In this document: positions 1 through 9,278 of the stretch, piece after piece
How the letters are laid out: each line of letters begins with the position of its first letter
Numbering within the stretch: position 1 is the stretch's first letter
DNA from: Holophagales bacterium
GTDB lineage: Bacteria; Acidobacteriota; Holophagae; Holophagales; Holophagaceae
Length of the DNA: 34,286 bases
Assembly (NCBI GenBank): GCA_031273105.1
Contig: JAISSN010000165.1
Location: 1 to 34,286 of the forward strand
Reading direction: 5' to 3'
Notes under the pieces: generated by a model
Told to the model about the DNA's origin: nothing
The model's database searches: none
The model's input: the letters and a program-made list of their open reading frames with translations, nothing else
Program-made: the position numbers and the translations under genes

Positions 1-1
1 C

Positions 2-106
2 TTGGAAGATCAACTGTTTCACGGTCTCAGAGACCTGGAAAACCATCCCGAAATCACCAAATCCATTTCATCCTGGCCTTGGATAATTAATGCAATTTGT
101 AATTAG
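2..106 (+). CDS. C-terminal end of an unidentified protein (partial, truncated by window start)
   Basis: Open frame from base 2 to TAG at 104-106: LEDQLFHGLRDLENHPEITKSISSWPWIINAICN*. Short; the other two frames also stay open for a similar length. Confidence 0.3.
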   Translation: MEDQLFHGLRDLENHPEITKSISSWPWIINAICN

Positions 107-460
107 AATTGGAATCAAAATTAAACCGCTCTAGCTATCAAAATTAAATCCACTTTTTTCTGAAGTGTTTATATTTTTATAGCCAACGCGCTCAAAAAAG
201 TTGCTGGGCAAAAATTACCGAATTGAAAAAAAAAAAAATAGCCATAATAAACATTTGAGGGGGCGCGTCTGATGCTTATTCACTCAAGGTACCGCATTGG
301 CGAGTGTTCTGAGGGGGTTTGTACTCTTTGTCCATGCGTCCCCTCTGTTTTTTTTATCGCAATCGGTTTTGGGAGCGCGCGAAAACGCTCCAAACTCCGT
401 AAACACTATCGTTTCCCCCAACCGAGGTTTAAATTCCTCGCTTTCAACACAGGAGCCTGT

Positions 461-2605
461 ATGCCAAACATAAGATACATGCCTAAATGGCTTGCCTTCT
501 TAATCCCAATCACACTTTCGTTTGCGCTGCTGGGCGCCCTGGGGTGTTCCAGCGACGACGCCAAACCTGCGCCGCCGCCCATCGTGTACAACCAGGAAAC
601 GGGGATAGCCAATATCACCATCTCGCAGGGCGAGCTGATGCCGGCCTACAACGACGACGTGAGAAACTACGGCGTATCAACGTTTTACGCCCCCACGTCC
701 AGCCTCGCGGTGGCGGTGACGTTAAAAGACCCCAAGTCAAGGCTCTTTATAGGCGGGCAAGAGCGCAACAACGGACAGGTTACGCCTGTCACTCTCAATA
801 GCAGCGGCGATACTACCATACCCATAAGCGTGCAGGCAGAAGACGGCAATAATTTCAACGTCGTCACATTAACCACAAAGCAGATGAGGCCCAACACAAC
901 GGTCTATGTGTACGACAGCATTGGCGGCAATCTCCTGGATGGCGACGTCAGGCTCTCACTGCGGGACGCCTATACAGGCGAGTTGCTGGCATCGGACATA
1001 GCCTTTCCCGTTGAAGCCCAGGGCACTGTGTTTCTGGGGCTGGATAAAACAAGGAGATACAACATTTACGCCCGCCGCGCCGACACGGCCATGGCCTGTT
1101 TCGCCGACTTTGACCCCTCCAGGGAAGACACGGTAACGCTATATTCCCGCAGGGACTGGGGCAATTCTCTCCCCGCCTCGGCGCCAATAATCACAGATAT
1201 AGCCTTTACCTTTTTCCCAAATTATACAGAGTGGAAGTCAATGCCCCCCGGTGAAAACTACATCGCCGAAACAGCCGATAACCTGCAATTCATTAAGATA
1301 ACGGCCATGGCCGAGAGCTTTTTGCAATATACCCAGGCGGGCGGCGTTTCCTTCCACGTCGGTGTTGACAATATGCCCTATGCAGGCCAGGATGTAGGCC
1401 ATTTCGTCCAGGTAATGGATTTTTGGGAAGGCATCGGCAACATTTCTGTAATTGAGGACGGCAAGCGGTACTTGATGACGTCAATCTACTTTTACATAAC
1501 CAACGGGCTGCCCCAGGGCGAACACTTCATTGACATAGTTATATATGACTGGGCCAACAACAGGACGGAACAAAGGATTTATCTTGATGTCACAAATTCA
1601 TCATCCATGACAACCGTTGACCTCAGCGGAAGCAAGCCGGACTGGTACAACCAGCGGGCAACCACATACGGCGTGAGCTACAATTTATACTCCAAGGAGA
1701 CGGCAGATCCGATTGAAAACGCCCTCATGTCTCTCCCGCCTGACCCGGTTGGCCCCAATGGCGACACGATACGAATATACTTTGACCTTAATTACTTACA
1801 ACAAGGCTACCAGGGCTATGAACTGGAGCGTTCCTTAAACCAAAACGGCCCGTTCCAGACAGCGGTCAGACGCGTTTTTATAAACCCTCCATCCCGATTT
1901 AATATCACGGTTTATGACGCCAGCGCCGAGTTGGTGGGGGGCGTCACCTACTACTACAGACTGAGGACTTTTAACAATAACGGCTACTCCCAGTACTCGG
2001 ACGTCAGCGCCATCACGCCGCTTCCATCCTTCAACGTAAACCTTGCCTTTCCGGCCAACCAGGCCGTCATCAATACCTTGCGGCCCACATTCAAGTTCAG
2101 GGTGACCAACGACGCCCTGCTAAACCCTGAAATGGCCGATTTTTGCGACTTTACCTTGTATGTCAGAAACAAGAGCGGCGCTGATATACTCAAGACGCGC
2201 TTTGAGGTTGACTTCACGGATATTGACGAAGAAGGCAATCCTACCGTTTGGTTTGAGTACCCCTACGGGAGCTACTCTTTTTACGCGGTTGCAGAAGACC
2301 CCTTTGTCTGGATTGAGGATAACGGCATAATCGTAATTGACACAAGCCTCGCCAGTAAAATTGATATAGATGACGAAGCTATTGAATTAGGGTACTTTGA
2401 GCCTGGCGTGGGGTACGAATGGAACATCTTCGGCCAGGACGCCAGCAGCGACGCGGGTTGGAACAACTCTGACGGCAGCGCCATGTTTTTCCAAAAAACC
2501 TGGAGTCTCCGAAAAACGTCTCAATCTTTCTCCACGATTATGGATGAAGGCTCCGGGGCGACAAACGGCTACTTCACGTTCATCATGCACCCCAACGCGG
2601 AATAG
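461..2605 (+). CDS. Predicted lipoprotein with N-terminal cadherin-like beta-sandwich region and an FN3-like domain
   Basis: The ORF track starts at 272, but ATG 461 follows AGGAG (451-455) and gives a lipoprotein signal (MPNIRYMPKWLAFLIPITLSFALLGALGCSSDD). 'ANITISQGELMPAYNDDVRNYGV...ISVQAEDGNNFNVVTL' resembles cadherin-like beta-sandwich domains. 'GYELERSLNQNGPFQTAV...GVTYYYRLRTFNNNGYSQYSD' is FN3-like. Confidence 0.75.
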   Translation: MPNIRYMPKWLAFLIPITLSFALLGALGCSSDDAKPAPPPIVYNQETGIANITISQGELMPAYNDDVRNYGVSTFYAPTSSLAVAVTLKDPKSRLFIGGQERNNGQVTPVTLNSSGDTTIPISVQAEDGNNFNVVTLTTKQMRPNTTVYVYDSIGGNLLDGDVRLSLRDAYTGELLASDIAFPVEAQGTVFLGLDKTRRYNIYARRADTAMACFADFDPSREDTVTLYSRRDWGNSLPASAPIITDIAFTFFPNYTEWKSMPPGENYIAETADNLQFIKITAMAESFLQYTQAGGVSFHVGVDNMPYAGQDVGHFVQVMDFWEGIGNISVIEDGKRYLMTSIYFYITNGLPQGEHFIDIVIYDWANNRTEQRIYLDVTNSSSMTTVDLSGSKPDWYNQRATTYGVSYNLYSKETADPIENALMSLPPDPVGPNGDTIRIYFDLNYLQQGYQGYELERSLNQNGPFQTAVRRVFINPPSRFNITVYDASAELVGGVTYYYRLRTFNNNGYSQYSDVSAITPLPSFNVNLAFPANQAVINTLRPTFKFRVTNDALLNPEMADFCDFTLYVRNKSGADILKTRFEVDFTDIDEEGNPTVWFEYPYGSYSFYAVAEDPFVWIEDNGIIVIDTSLASKIDIDDEAIELGYFEPGVGYEWNIFGQDASSDAGWNNSDGSAMFFQKTWSLRKTSQSFSTIMDEGSGATNGYFTFIMHPNAE

Positions 2606-2617
2606 AGGAGGCGCGAC

Positions 2618-4990
2618 ATGAATTTTTCACGCATTAAACATTACCCCCTGGCCCCGGCCTTGCTTTTAGCCCTGTACATTGGCTGCGGCGGCGGCAATCC
2701 ACAGGATGAGCCGGGCGGGCCGAACGTCCCGCCAATCAAAGACATACCCGTAGTCACTGAGCCGGTCGTCAAGTACAATTTCTATGAGCCTAAGACAGAA
2801 GAGGGCCTCAGGAATGACACCAACTACGGCTATCTGATTGCCAAGGCAAGGTCTGGCTTCAAGACCGCCCACTTTGAAAAATTGGGCCTGAAAGTAATCG
2901 GCAGCATAGCCGCCGATGGCGCTGTCTATTACCGCCTGCATAAAGAAGGCAACCTGTTGCAAACGCTCAATAAAGCAAAAAAACATACCGGCCTAGTTTA
3001 TATTGAGCCTGAAATTATCCACAAACTCCACGCCAACGTTGAAACAAACCCCATAACTTTTACAGCTCTGGACCAGTTTCTGGCGGACAAACTGGCGTAC
3101 GCCCCCTACGCAATAAAGGCCTATGACGCTTGGGTGAAGTATGGCTTCGGCAACCCAAATAATAAGCCCGTCATCGCCTCCGTTGACTCAGGCGTGCGCT
3201 GGCGTCACGAAGATTTAATAGGCAGGGTAAAGCACGCCTTCTCCTGGTACACGCCATTTGGCCCTGGCGCCTATGACAACTATTGGATAGACCACGTTCA
3301 ACTGGACAGCGGCAATATACCCCTTGACGGCGAGAGACTCCTTGAACTGCTGCCCGACTTCACACGCCCGTGGAAGGGCTACAACTGGTACAGTACTGAT
3401 ATAGGCGGTCACGGCACGCATACGTCCGGGACCATGATAGCCACGGGAAATAACGGCGTGGGCGCGGCGGGCGTCAGTTGGAATAATGAGCTTATTCACT
3501 ATAAAGGCTTTGATTCATACGGCTACGCCTCAAATTGGTCTATTTATGGCTCTATCTGGCATCTGGCCCGCTGGAAAGAGGCCAATAATTACACGGCGAC
3601 CATCCCGATTAATTACTCATTAGGTTCCCCCCTTGCCACCCAGTTTGCCCTTGACATGATTGCCCACGGTCTGCAAAACGGCATCGTGATGGTAGCAAGC
3701 ACGGGCAACCTCGGTAACAGGATGGTCTATTTTCCCACAGCCTTTTCGGGCGTGATAGCCGTGGGCGCTACAAACATAGCCGACAAGCTGGCGCCTTTCT
3801 CCTGTTGGGGTCCCCACACATCAGTTGTGGCCCCGGGAGAAAACATCATTTCCACCATTATTGTTGACGACTATACCTCTGTTGAAGAGCCTTTCGAAGA
3901 CAGCAACATCACATATGGCCTGTCGAGCGGCACGTCCATGGCGGCGCCCCACGTGACTGGCCTTATCGGCTACATGCTGAACTTCAACCCCAACCTGAAG
4001 CCCGACCAAATAAAGACCTACATAGAGCAAAACGCCGATTTTGTTGATGGCAAGACGGGCTTTTCCGATGAATACGGCTGGGGCCGCATCAACGTGCTGA
4101 AAACCATAGAGGCCGTCATAACCGACGTGCAAAATGACACGACTCCCCCCTCTAATTACGCCCTTGCCCCCGTCAGGGTGAAGGCGCCCATAAACGGGCT
4201 GAGCGTCTATCTCTACAACTGCAGCAGCAGCGGCGACATTGAAAACTATGTGGCGTCTTCAGTAACGGGCGAATACCTGGCGGGCGCAAACCCCGACACG
4301 GGCCAACCCAGAGAAAATAACGTGGCCTATTTCAACATGCTGCGGCCTGGGCGCTATATAGCCAAGGCCCACATGGGCCTCAACCAGGTAGCCAGCACCC
4401 AGCCCTTTAACGTCGAGGCCAGCATGGGTCCCCTGGAAGTGCCCCTTGCCTTTGACGCCGATATGCTGACTGTGCAGACCTTTTACACACAGGACGCCAA
4501 AAACAGAACTGCTGATGAACTAATGTGGGAATACACAGACACCTGCCTTGAGTTGTATGATTCTCAAGGCAACCTGCTCTTGCAGCACGACTGGCTGCTG
4601 ATGGATTCCGTGACGTTCCCCGAGCCGCCAACCCCCGGCAATTACTACATACGAGTATATCAGTATGGGGACGAAGCGGAAGGAATATACGCGGATGAGA
4701 TAATAGGGGAATATGCTCTATGGTTTACCAACGGCCAACCCTGGGCGCCGGAGAACCCTGATGAATATATAACTTTCACTTTCCCCGATGGGACGATTGA
4801 CAGAACTCCGGTGGCCCCAGGCACATTTGCCGCGCCGACAGGCGGCGTTAAGAGCCTACAGCACACAAGCAGGGCCGCCGCCCAGGCGGCCCAGGCCATA
4901 GACCGCAAAGTTATTTACTATGGCCGTTTCAATGACGCTGGCGGCACCAGCGGAGCGACCGGCCACTGGTACAAGTTCACCGTTCAGTAA
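2618..4990 (+). CDS. S8 family (subtilisin-like) serine peptidase, predicted lipoprotein with propeptide and C-terminal beta domain
   Basis: Catalytic triad motifs: Asp 'ASVDSGVRWRHEDL', His 'GGHGTHTSGTM', Ser 'GLSSGTSMAAPHVTGL'. Signal MNFSRIKHYPLAPALLLALYIGCGGG. Fervidolysin-like prodomain pattern. AGGAGG just before the ATG. Confidence 0.93.
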   Translation: MNFSRIKHYPLAPALLLALYIGCGGGNPQDEPGGPNVPPIKDIPVVTEPVVKYNFYEPKTEEGLRNDTNYGYLIAKARSGFKTAHFEKLGLKVIGSIAADGAVYYRLHKEGNLLQTLNKAKKHTGLVYIEPEIIHKLHANVETNPITFTALDQFLADKLAYAPYAIKAYDAWVKYGFGNPNNKPVIASVDSGVRWRHEDLIGRVKHAFSWYTPFGPGAYDNYWIDHVQLDSGNIPLDGERLLELLPDFTRPWKGYNWYSTDIGGHGTHTSGTMIATGNNGVGAAGVSWNNELIHYKGFDSYGYASNWSIYGSIWHLARWKEANNYTATIPINYSLGSPLATQFALDMIAHGLQNGIVMVASTGNLGNRMVYFPTAFSGVIAVGATNIADKLAPFSCWGPHTSVVAPGENIISTIIVDDYTSVEEPFEDSNITYGLSSGTSMAAPHVTGLIGYMLNFNPNLKPDQIKTYIEQNADFVDGKTGFSDEYGWGRINVLKTIEAVITDVQNDTTPPSNYALAPVRVKAPINGLSVYLYNCSSSGDIENYVASSVTGEYLAGANPDTGQPRENNVAYFNMLRPGRYIAKAHMGLNQVASTQPFNVEASMGPLEVPLAFDADMLTVQTFYTQDAKNRTADELMWEYTDTCLELYDSQGNLLLQHDWLLMDSVTFPEPPTPGNYYIRVYQYGDEAEGIYADEIIGEYALWFTNGQPWAPENPDEYITFTFPDGTIDRTPVAPGTFAAPTGGVKSLQHTSRAAAQAAQAIDRKVIYYGRFNDAGGTSGATGHWYKFTVQ

Positions 4991-5014
4991 CCAAAGAGAG
5001 AGAGGAGAAAACTT

Positions 5015-7417
5015 ATGAAGAAGCATTTCTACTTACTGATTGCGGCCATGATGGCCCTGCTGTTCTCATTTGCCGCCTGCGGCGGAGACGATGACGTCAA
5101 GGTCAAAGGCGTATCGCTCAATAAGACCGCAGCGTCGATAGCCGTTAACGCCAGCGAAACGCTGGTTGTAAACTTCGAGCCTTCAAACCCTAAAAACCAA
5201 ACCGTGTCCTGGGCGAGCAGCAACACCAGTGTAGCCACGGTGACAGACGGCGGTACTATTAGGGGCGTAGCTCCGGGGACGAGCAATGTAACGGTCAGCA
5301 CGGAACAGGGTGATTTTAAGGCCACCTGCGTCGTCACGGTGTTCATTCCCCCGGCGACGGGCGTGGCGCTTAGTAAAACGTCCACGTCAATCATTGCGAG
5401 TCTGGACGAGCGCCTGATAGCTACGGTTACGCCCTCTGGCGCAAACCAGACCGTGACCTGGCAGAGCAGCAATATAGCCGTAGCCCAGGTAGCCAGGGAA
5501 GGCAACGGCACGGTTATTGCGGCTGCCCCCGGCGACGCTATCATAACGGCTACTACCCTTGACGGCAAATACACGGCAAGCTGCGCCGTAACCGTGATGC
5601 CGCTGGTCATTGACGTGACGGGCGTGACCGTGGTTCCGCCATCGCTGACGCTGCTGTCGGCCATACCGAATTATCCGGCCGGAACCGCCCAGATGACGGC
5701 AATAGCCACGCCGCCAATCGCACCGCCCGCCCAGCAAGTCCTGACCTGGAGCAGCAGTGATACAGCCGTGGCGACAGCATCTCCCACAGGCTTTGTGGAA
5801 GCCGTTGCCGCAGGCAGCGTTGAAATCAGGGCCACTGCGGCCAACGGTGTTGTGGGCGCCTGCGCCCTTACGGTAGCCGACCCCGTCAGGGTGACGGGCG
5901 TTACCGTGGAGTCAGACTCATCTGCGATTCAGGCGGGGCAGCCCCTGCGCTTATTGGCAACCTTGACGCCATCCAACGCCACGTATAAAGACGTGACCTG
6001 GTCCTGCGCTCCAGCGGACATAGCCCAAATATCCCCCGCAGGTTCTGCATGTATTGTGACGGGTCAGAGGGCCGGCCCAGCCACAGTCACCGTCACCACC
6101 GTTGACGGCAGCCGTACGGCGAATTTCAACGTGACATTCACTCCCGCTCCGGTTACGGGCGTGTCCATGAGGGGTTACACAGAGGTGCTGATTGGCGGCA
6201 CAGTGCAGTTGACGCCCACGGTACTTCCCTCCTACGCTGAAAACAAGGCCGTGACCTGGGATTCCGACAAAAAGGACATAGCGGATGTATCCGCTACGGG
6301 CCTCGTGACGGCCAAAGCCATCGGCAGCGCTGTAATCACTGTCACTACACTTGAAGGGGGCTTTGAGGCAACCTGCAAGGTGGATGTAGTAAGCGAGCTG
6401 GCCAATATTTATATGGCGGGGAGTTATGTGGATCTTCGCTACAGCGGCGCTTTGTCGTATTCGTACCCGGCATGGGCAAAAAACGGAGAATCATGGATTC
6501 TGGATAATACAGAAGGATACGGCAACGCATATTCCATATCCGTAGCGGACGACGGCAGCGTATATAAAGGGGGTAGCACCGACAACATCACCTATGGTAT
6601 TCTTCGGGTAGCTATCTGGAAAGACGGTCAATTTCATCAATACCTCGACAACCCCCGTGGAGACGCCACAGGTTCTGTGGCTTACTCCATGTTTATCTCC
6701 GGCAATGAAATATATGCCGCAGGGTACGTTCAAGACGCCCCCGGCTTCTGGAAAGATAACGTAATTACGGTTCTCCCTTATACGCTTACTGGAGTAGCCC
6801 GTTCTATCGCTGTATCAAACGGTATTGCCTACGTAGTGGGATATGACATGAACGATTCCTGGGCCAGCTGCGCCATGCTATGGAAAGAAGGGGAACCGCC
6901 AACAGTCCTCTACGACCCTGCCGGAGCGTTAAATTCAGACGCCTATTCCGTCTTTGTATCCGGTGGCAGCGTGTATATAGCGATGCGCTATAATGTTGAC
7001 TATCAGGAATACTGGGCAGTCTGGAAAGATGGCGTATTGACTACATATCCTCTGGTCCAGGGGGCGATGCGCCAGCGGTTTGAATCTATATTTGTAGCGA
7101 ATGGTAAAGTGTACGTGGCGGGAACCGCCACATTTACGGCATATTCGACGGCCGTGCTTTGGGAAGACGGCGTACCGTTGCTTCTCCACAGGCAGGACCC
7201 CGATTATGACTCCGAAGCGTCGTGCGTCTATGTGTACAATGACAACGTGTATGTGTCCGGGCTTATAACTTCTTATGTTGACAACGTTATCACCCGTTAC
7301 CCAACGGTATGGATAAACGGCGAGCCCACAACCATCTCAATGCCCGCCTCACCCCTGCCAACTTTCTCCGATGATGATTACATTTTGCCAAGAGCTATAT
7401 TTGTGACCAGTAAATAG
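5015..7417 (+). CDS. Predicted lipoprotein with five BIg2 (bacterial Ig-like) repeats and a C-terminal seven-repeat beta-propeller-like region
   Basis: Signal 'LLFSFAACGG'. Five repeats of the form 'V.GVxL...TVTW.SS...VA.V...G.V.A...G...ITVTT..G...A.C.V.V'. C-terminal repeats of the form 'vYvaG...WkdG'. Confidence 0.88.
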   Translation: MKKHFYLLIAAMMALLFSFAACGGDDDVKVKGVSLNKTAASIAVNASETLVVNFEPSNPKNQTVSWASSNTSVATVTDGGTIRGVAPGTSNVTVSTEQGDFKATCVVTVFIPPATGVALSKTSTSIIASLDERLIATVTPSGANQTVTWQSSNIAVAQVAREGNGTVIAAAPGDAIITATTLDGKYTASCAVTVMPLVIDVTGVTVVPPSLTLLSAIPNYPAGTAQMTAIATPPIAPPAQQVLTWSSSDTAVATASPTGFVEAVAAGSVEIRATAANGVVGACALTVADPVRVTGVTVESDSSAIQAGQPLRLLATLTPSNATYKDVTWSCAPADIAQISPAGSACIVTGQRAGPATVTVTTVDGSRTANFNVTFTPAPVTGVSMRGYTEVLIGGTVQLTPTVLPSYAENKAVTWDSDKKDIADVSATGLVTAKAIGSAVITVTTLEGGFEATCKVDVVSELANIYMAGSYVDLRYSGALSYSYPAWAKNGESWILDNTEGYGNAYSISVADDGSVYKGGSTDNITYGILRVAIWKDGQFHQYLDNPRGDATGSVAYSMFISGNEIYAAGYVQDAPGFWKDNVITVLPYTLTGVARSIAVSNGIAYVVGYDMNDSWASCAMLWKEGEPPTVLYDPAGALNSDAYSVFVSGGSVYIAMRYNVDYQEYWAVWKDGVLTTYPLVQGAMRQRFESIFVANGKVYVAGTATFTAYSTAVLWEDGVPLLLHRQDPDYDSEASCVYVYNDNVYVSGLITSYVDNVITRYPTVWINGEPTTISMPASPLPTFSDDDYILPRAIFVTSK

Positions 7418-7426
7418 ACAGTCATT

Positions 7427-7460
7427 TGACTTGTGGAGCAAAATGCCGCTCCACAAGTCA
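7427..7460. terminator. Perfect hairpin between convergent genes, candidate bidirectional terminator without a U-tract
   Basis: TGACTTGTGGAGC (7427-7439), 8-nt loop, GCTCCACAAGTCA (7448-7460). It lies between the stop of the BIg2 ORF (+) and the stop of truA (-). No poly-U on either side. Confidence 0.5.
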
Positions 7461-7514
7461 GACGGGCGAACGTGATTACGCTCTTGTAGAAATGTTTCGC
7501 GGAAAAAGGCCAGC

Positions 7515-8306
7515 TCATGCGCCCAGGGTGCTTGGTATTGCTTCGCCTATACCCCACTCCGGCGAGTACCATATTTTTTCCAGGTATAGACCCTCAGGCG
7601 GCGCGGTTGGGCCTGCCAGCTTTCTGTTTTTGGAATTAAGCATTTCTGAAACGCGCTCAGACTTTATCTTTCCGCGTCCAATCTCAATAAGCGTACCGGT
7701 CATTATTCGTACCTGGTGCATCAGAAATCTGTCGCCCTCAAATACAAGATTAAATTCGGTACCCATGGATTCCAAACGTATGTCAAATATAGTTCTGACG
7801 GGCGTTGGCGCGGAACACTCCTTGCACCTGAAAGTCGAAAAATCATGAGTGCCAATCAAGCCAGACGCAGCGTTTAGCATTGCCTCCCTGTCTATCGGCG
7901 CGGCGCCGTACAGATGCCAGCGGCGCGATTCCAAAAAAGGATTTGCCGAAGGGCCTTCATCCAACCTGTACACATACCGCTTGGCCACAGCATGGTGGCG
8001 GGGAAAGAAACCATAGGGAGCTTCCTGTACGGCCCTTACCCTTACATCAGGGGAAAGGTGGGCGTTTAGCGCGGCTAACAGGCGATACGCGTCCCAACGC
8101 TTTTGCGTCCAGAGCAACACTCCCTGTTCTTTTGCGTGAACTCCGGCGTCGGTTCTACCGGCCCCCTGAGGCATAGGCGCGTCAATCCAGAGTTTGCGAA
8201 TGGCCGACCACAATTCTCCTTGTACGCTCCTGTGCGCGCTTTGTACTTGCCAGCCATGAAAAGCGGCGCCTGCATACGCCAAAACGAGAAAATACGGGTG
8301 CGCCAT
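7515..8306 (-). CDS. truA: tRNA pseudouridine(38-40) synthase TruA
   Basis: Catalytic motif 'GAGRTDAGVHAKEQ', N-terminal 'YFLVLAYAGAAFHGWQVQ', 'FLMHQVRIMTGTLIEIGRGK'. Confidence 0.93.
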   Translation of the reverse strand: MAHPYFLVLAYAGAAFHGWQVQSAHRSVQGELWSAIRKLWIDAPMPQGAGRTDAGVHAKEQGVLLWTQKRWDAYRLLAALNAHLSPDVRVRAVQEAPYGFFPRHHAVAKRYVYRLDEGPSANPFLESRRWHLYGAAPIDREAMLNAASGLIGTHDFSTFRCKECSAPTPVRTIFDIRLESMGTEFNLVFEGDRFLMHQVRIMTGTLIEIGRGKIKSERVSEMLNSKNRKLAGPTAPPEGLYLEKIWYSPEWGIGEAIPSTLGA

Positions 8307-8326
8307 CTATTTATTCTAATTCCCAT

Positions 8327-8363
8327 TTCCAAATCGAAATCGTTCTGTGATTTCGATTTGGAA
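8327..8363. repeat. Perfect 15-bp inverted repeat (7-nt loop)
   Basis: TTCCAAATCGAAATC (8327-8341) / GATTTCGATTTGGAA (8349-8363), between truA and the HU gene. Confidence 0.9.
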
Positions 8364-8601
8364 GCTTGCCTGCAAGAATGATCGCGTTTCACAAAATTCA
8401 AAAGTAATGAATATTACATAAAAAATTTTGAAATCAAGCCCCATGGGAGTGGGGGGCCAAATGCCCCGCGCAAGTCTGCAAAAACACGCAACTTTATACT
8501 TTTCAATTTTTACGATTCCCATGACCTATGTGTTTCGACCCATTTTGGGTATCTGGAACGGCATTGACATTGAATCAAAAAAAAAAGTTTAAAAAAAATC
8601 C

Positions 8602-8630
8602 TTGACATGCAAATTCAACAAACCTATCCT
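8602..8630 (+). promoter_or_regulatory. Sigma70-type promoter for the HU gene
   Basis: TTGACA (8602-8607), 17-bp spacer, TATCCT (8625-8630). Implies a long (~135 nt) 5' UTR. Confidence 0.75.
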
Positions 8631-8772
8631 GCAATTACTTTAGTTCACCCCCCGAATCCACTGGGCTTTGTGCGGGGCGCTATTTGAAAACCCAACCGGG
8701 ACGCCTATCATGTGATAGTCCGCTCCCACAACCAAAACCAGGGGAGTTTATTCCCCATAAATGGAGGTTTCT

Positions 8773-9069
8773 ATGAACAAGGCCGAACTGATCAACGCCG
8801 TCGCTAAAGAGGCTGAAATCAGCAAGTCCAAAGCCGCAGTCGCGCTGGATACGGTTATTGCCAGTATCAGCGGCGCCCTGAAGGCGAAAGATAAAGTAAC
8901 CCTTGTGGGTTTCGGTACCTTCTCTACCGCTACCCGCAGCGCCCGCACAGGCCGCAACCCCCGCGACGGCAAAGCTATCAAGATTGCCGCCAAAACTGTT
9001 GCGAAATTTAAACCGGGCAAAAAACTTTCCGACGAAGTAAACGGCAAACATCCAAAGAAGAAAAAATAA
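8773..9069 (+). CDS. hup: HU/IHF-family DNA-binding protein
   Basis: MNKAELINAVAKEAEISKSKAAVALDTV...VTLVGFGTFSTATRSARTGRNPRDGKAIKI. GGAGG at 8763-8767 places the start at 8773 rather than the 8761 of the track. Confidence 0.93.
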   Translation: MNKAELINAVAKEAEISKSKAAVALDTVIASISGALKAKDKVTLVGFGTFSTATRSARTGRNPRDGKAIKIAAKTVAKFKPGKKLSDEVNGKHPKKKK

Positions 9070-9090
9070 TATCGTCTGACTGTTTTTTTG

Positions 9091-9117
9091 AGACGGCCCG
9101 GGTTGTACGGGCCGTCT
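9091..9117 (+). terminator. Intrinsic-terminator-like hairpin downstream of the HU gene
   Basis: AGACGGCCCG (9091-9100), 7-nt loop, CGGGCCGTCT (9108-9117), followed by a weak T-rich stretch. Confidence 0.65.
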
Positions 9118-9278
9118 TGCGTTTCAAAGTTTTTTTCGCTTTTTGTTTTTTACCTGACTGCGCATTTTGTTTTTGGAAGAGACAACCGGAGCAATTCGAT
9201 TTCGAGAAAGCCAGACGCGCTACAGGTAGGATTTGGTTGCAAATCCCGCCATAAGCGTCGGTAGAGAAACTTGCCATA

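Noticed and set aside
226-238. 13-base poly-A tract upstream of the first lipoprotein as a phase-variation switch
   Set aside because: It lies outside the supported coding region (start at 461) and not within an identified promoter spacer; no evidence of variability from one sequence.
5029-5664. 211-aa ORF antisense to the BIg2 repeats
   Set aside because: Repetitive valine/threonine-rich shadow of the sense-strand repeats; no ribosome-binding site or family resemblance.
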